In this document: in pieces, positions 59,691 to 64,000 of the stretch | Numbering within the stretch: position 1 is the first letter of the stretch | Layout of the letters: the number at the start of each line of letters is the position of its first letter | Source of the DNA: Nomia melanderi | Taxonomy: Eukaryota > Arthropoda > Insecta > Hymenoptera > Halictidae | NCBI RefSeq assembly: GCF_051020985.1 | Contig: NC_135003.1 | Span: 3,806,001 to 3,870,000, forward strand | Reading direction: 5' to 3' | Length of the DNA: 64,000 bases | Notes under the pieces: generated by a model | Database searches by the model: none | The model's input: the letters and a program-made list of their open reading frames with translations, nothing else | Told to the model about the DNA's origin: nothing | Translations under genes and position numbers: made by a program

Positions 59691-62600
59691 GAGGCGAATC
59701 GGATCATTTTTTGTTTAACATCAGAGAACTATAAATGCTTGAACGGAAAAGAATTGTTTATAAGAATACGAACTTACACTGGATCTGAATAAATTGTAAA
59801 AATTATAGATTAGATATAGAATGTTGCTTTTGCAATTTCATCGTTGATACTAATAATACGGAGATATTGATAGAAAATAAGGGTGATTCATTGTGCATCA
59901 TCGATTATTATATAGTTCTGAACGAAATATCGTAACTAGGAAATTGGTAAAATGGGACAAAAATGGAAATTATAGTGATGTTCGAATATTTGGGTTATTC
60001 CGCGGTCACTGAGATATAATTCTTTTAATTCTCCATTAGTAGGAACTTCTTAAAACGTGAAAATTAAGGTAGATTATAATTTGGCACTACATTTGAAATA
60101 ACAGAACAGACTTTTAAGATATTTGTTTTGACATTTTTCTAAAACCTTTGTATTACGTTTGACTGTACCATATCAACACGGAGCTTAAATACTTTTTTTA
60201 TAAAAAATAATCTCCTAAGGAATTATACATAATTGCAATTGAAAATGCTTATTGTGAAAATTGTTAAGAAATCCTTCATTCTTATATTTAACTTCTCATA
60301 AGGCTTATATTCACGCGAACAACATCGCTTTTAATGTATTACGCAGAAACATTTATTTGAATGATCTCCGTGGTCTGCAATTATGGTTCCAAAGGTTTTC
60401 ACGATTGTATAATCGCTTGGTTAACGGGTTAACTTGTGTACATAATAATGACCTATATGCTTCAGTTGCCTTTACACATTGTACTTAGCATTTCTGAACA
60501 GAGCAGAAGGTGTTAATTATCAGATTGGCAACTGAGTCTGCAAGTTTCACATTTTTGCAATAAAATTGTTTATCTAAGTTACACGATTAATCATTTTCCT
60601 CCAATACGTTCTCAGCAACTTGTTTGTATTTACATTCTTATTGTCTTTTGCAATATCTTTAATACATCATTTCCTTTGCAACAATTCTACACATAACCAT
60701 TTCATTTTCCTTCTATTTTACTATTCAGACTTATTCTTTCGATGATAATCGAATCGCACGGTTTCTATTCAACACGGTCTGGAGAACATGAAATATTTTT
60801 ATTTTACACAATTCCGATACGCTTGAACGCGATTTAAAATTGGAAACTCTTTCGTAGTATTCTTTGCGAACGCTTCGGTGTGGTTTATACATTTTCGTTG
60901 CCTCCGTTTATTTATTTGTTTTCCCTTCGTGAGAGAGAATTCGTGAGTACGTTTTATCTCGGCGCTAATTAACATTCTCGGTGGAAGGCTTCAACGACTT
61001 GCTCAAAGGAACACATTCGCTAACTAGTGCATAAAGTATCCTTAATTTTATTATCATACGACCTTACGCTTCGACTACGAGTAATTCCTGAAACGCAGAT
61101 ACCTTGTGAAATATTAAGATATTATCAAGAAGTTGCTTTCAAGGATTACGGGTTTCAGCAACCCTATAATTAAGCTACGTTTGCATTACGCCGGCATTAC
61201 TTTATATTAACTGTATCACGAATAATAAATATGGAATTCTGAATGCATTTCAGATAAGCCTGGTTAACTGATGAAGATTGATCGTTTAGTTTTCTGCATT
61301 CATTTAATTAAGTATCTCGCGATTTTGCTGGTTATAATATTTATATTGGTATCGTCGGTGTAAATTCATCGTCGTTAGCCCCGCAGATGATTATGCGAGT
61401 ACGTATTTCCATACATTAATTTAATGAAGTAAGCATTACACGGAAACTTATATTCTTTGTTCAACATTTTACGAGCTCCAGAATGAATTATTGGATCCAT
61501 TAAAACGTTCAATCATTGCGTTCGATCAGGCATTTTTTTAATTGCTGAGAATATTTTGACGTTATAAATGATGTATTGTTTCTTCTGTAATATATATATT
61601 TAGTGTTCCACTGCACCAAGTCACTAAAACGTAGTTTGTAAGAGTGTAACTATATTGTTAGATAACAATTCTATAATATCCTATTGTATAATATAATTCT
61701 GGTTTAACTGTTTTATATGCTAAAATTCATTCTACGTTTTCAAAAAACTTTATCACTCTATAAACACAATAAAGAAATTTCAACTGTAACTGGAACAACA
61801 GCTTATTCATTAATTATTTATATTACCCAATACAAAAAATGCTTAAACATGTAACTTCTCAGAAAACTTCAAATGTTTATTACATATTTACGTTTGTACA
61901 GACTAACCTATAAAGCCACAGATTAAATCGAAATCTTCAAAGAAGTAATTTACATTACTAATTAAGAAAAATCTGTTAAACTCGAGCAAAGTGTCATTAA
62001 GGTGATTTATTTGACTGTGTTTTGACGTTTTTACTACAAAAGTATCAAATGATATTTAACGTACGCTGTTCTACAATGGTACAAATAAGTGCGAGCACAA
62101 ACAAGATTTGTAGTCCAGTTAAAGGGCAGTTGTCGATAAACACAATTGAAAATATCGGAACGACGTCATTCCAAACGATTGCATGGTATTTAAAAAATTG
62201 CAGAACCGTCGCTGAGATTTTCCGACTTCTTTCTCGATAAACAACGGAGAATTCTTATCAACAAGCAACGTTCAACAATGCTCACGTTTGTACAAACATT
62301 CCACGTTACCGGGCGACGGTGTTTTCGAAATTCATTTTCGGTTAACAGAATTAGAAATATCACTAACAGCATTTACCACTTCACGGTGTTAACGACGTCC
62401 CGCTGTCTTCGATTAAACTCACACGCTGCGAACCGCACGACGTTATCGAGGGAAGCAATTTGTTTCTCCTTGGTCTCGATGAAGAAATTCTTCTGCTTAT
62501 CGCGAATTCCTGTGGTTAATCTAATAATTATCTGAACTCCTCCCTTGCGTTCGATGGTTTGCCATCATTTCTTTGAGCTAATTACCTTTCGACAATCTGG

Positions 62601-64000
62601 TTTTCGTTTATCACAAATAATATCAGTTAATATACAGATTCTGTGGTTCTTACAAGAATTTACGTTCCGTTCTAGATGTATTAAGGAGATAAATTTGTTT
62701 CATATTTTTCTCTTATGATCTCTTATAATTAAAACGTCTTATTTTATGAAAGTTTACTCAGCTTTTAATGATGCATATGAATAAGTAGTTGGATAAAATT
62801 TTAATATTGCGAAATACTTATTCGTATACTGAGATAAATCGTTTAGATCACATGCATAATTTATTCGTAATACAATAGTTACCAATACAGTTTATCGTTT
62901 TCATAATTTCTCATAAAATTAATTGTAAGAAATATTAAGTTACATCAATGAAGTATTTGAATATAAGTTATTGATGTTAACTCATTTTTTTCAATAAAAG
63001 AAATTTTACGTAATAATTCCTTTCAAAATATTGAGTCCAGTTTTTATTTTCAATTTTTTGTCGCAGAATAAGTGAACCCCATACGTTTATATGGATTTTG
63101 AATTTTATCGTTCAGTTTCAACACATGAAAGTGAAATAATGACCTTGTTGAATTTTGCTGAAGCTTTCGTCCCATTGTGGTTCACGCTGTTTGATACAGC
63201 AGAAATGGGTAACGTGTTCTCAGAACAGCGGCAGCATACAACGCCCGTGTTGTGTCAATATCAATAATCTTCTGCAGGCGTTTTATCATTTTCGCCGTCG
63301 ACGAAACGTATTCTGTTGCATCGTATTTTTTCGACACGACACTTTACATGATCTTGGAACTTCGTATGACCTCCAAACTCCTAATTAACCAGTTCATTCT
63401 CAGTGATTTGTTTATCGCCTATATCTATGTAGACGAAATGAATAATAAATAAAGACAATCTCCGAAACATGAATAATATATAATTTATAACTGAATTGAT
63501 TGTAAGTCAATTAGCTGTCAATCTTTTAACTACACAAATAATGAATAAAACATTGTACAATTGTATTGTAATTGTAAGTGCGAGGAAAAGACAGTTGAAA
63601 GTGTCCCGTGTTTTTCAGATTATCTTATCTCCGAATGTTTAAAAAATTCAACTAATCTACGCGCTCACTGTTAACGCATCAGATTCATAACACGTCGATT
63701 GTCAATTTGTCGTCAACCTGAAATATAGATGCATTACTTATCATACGATTAATATTATACACTTACAATTAGAATAAGTATTTGTCAGTGCTTCTTTTTA
63801 CTTGTTCTCATGTTGCTGCTAACTAAATAAACAATAACAATCATAATAAATTTATATTTGTAGATTATCGCTTTTGCCATCAGCGTCGCATGTTCATATC
63901 GGTCGACGTGCTTCATTTCTTATAAAGAAAAAAAAGCTATCTACGTTTTTATCTGGAATAGTAACGCTTATCGTAACATACAAAATTTCTTCCTGTTTAT
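59691..64000. other. AT-rich stretch to the window end
   Basis: This is mostly AT-rich. Moderately CpG-enriched segments at about 60930-61010, 62020-62560 and 63140-63420 carry frames of 60-85 codons without recognisable domains. TTAACGGGTTAACTTGTG at about 60420 resembles a TTAACCAGTTAAC terminus but has no family interior behind it. An acceptor-like TGTTTTTCAG ends at about 63620. No gene, RNA gene or complete transposon is identified. Confidence 0.4.

Noticed and set aside
1..64000. Known microRNA genes (let-7, miR-1, miR-8, miR-9, bantam, miR-184, miR-276, miR-279 and similar)
   Set aside because: I looked for the mature sequences I remember on the plus strand, with only partial checks on the minus strand, and found no full match. 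Lineage-specific hairpins cannot be excluded by eye.
1..64000. Retrotransposon, retroviral or transposase coding regions
   Set aside because: No frame contains reverse transcriptase, integrase, DDE or capsid-like motifs; all mobile elements seen are short and non-coding.

Overview
This is a stretch of an animal nuclear genome that is almost entirely non-coding. The base composition is AT-rich. It is interrupted every 1-4 kb by islands of 0.3-3 kb that are GC-rich and full of CpG, with GA/CT tracts. Short non-autonomous DNA transposons (TTAA-flanked piggyBac-type and TA-flanked Tc1/mariner-type) are scattered through it. That combination fits an insect, and I would guess a hymenopteran (bee, ant or wasp). 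The species assignment is inference. No bacterial-type operon, rRNA gene, CRISPR array, intact transposase, reverse transcriptase or viral gene is visible, and no long open frame resembles a protein family I know.

The one piece I would call protein-coding is very small. It is a first coding exon at 5920-6002 (+), with an ATG in good context, an in-frame upstream stop at 5845, 27 codons strongly biased to G/C in third positions, and a 5' splice donor (CAG|GTAAAT). It sits at the downstream end of a roughly 3-kb CpG-rich promoter/5'-leader region (about 2990-5919). I do not recognise the protein. If the call is right, everything from 6003 to at least the next exon is a very long first intron, and possibly the whole rest of the window is. 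At 23846-23851 on the same strand there is a pyrimidine tract followed by CAG|GTAAGG. This is an acceptor fused directly to a donor, the signature of a recursive (ratchet) splice site, which is typical of very long insect introns. A good donor lies 504 nt downstream (24351|24352), so an RS-exon arrangement is possible.

Layout: 1-2990 AT-rich flank; 2990-6500 promoter region, leader and exon 1; 6.5-23.8 kb intron-like DNA with small islands, a decayed tRNA-like sequence (about 8295-8364) and MITEs at 14.0, 14.7 and 15.5 kb; 23.8-24.6 kb recursive-splice island; 26.9-28.3 kb the densest purine-rich island; 30.8-33.1 and 34.8-37.1 kb further islands; 38.5-40.3 kb a large island with strong donors pointing outward on both strands, a candidate bidirectional or alternative promoter; 41-52 kb alternating small islands and MITEs; 53.0-55.2 kb a MITE cluster with a nested insertion; 56.2-57.0 and 58.9-59.35 kb islands; 59.36-59.7 kb two TTAA elements that share one target site; and 59.7-64 kb AT-rich DNA.

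The mobile elements are the best-supported features. I count about 20 elements or fragments in nine or ten families, paired by their own terminal repeats and, in several cases, by homology between copies in this window. The clearest case is a 348-bp TA-flanked element (54783-55130) inserted into a piggyBac-type MITE (54651-55210). A sister copy of that MITE at 53021-53212 preserves the empty site. All elements are non-autonomous; no transposase is present to mobilise them locally.
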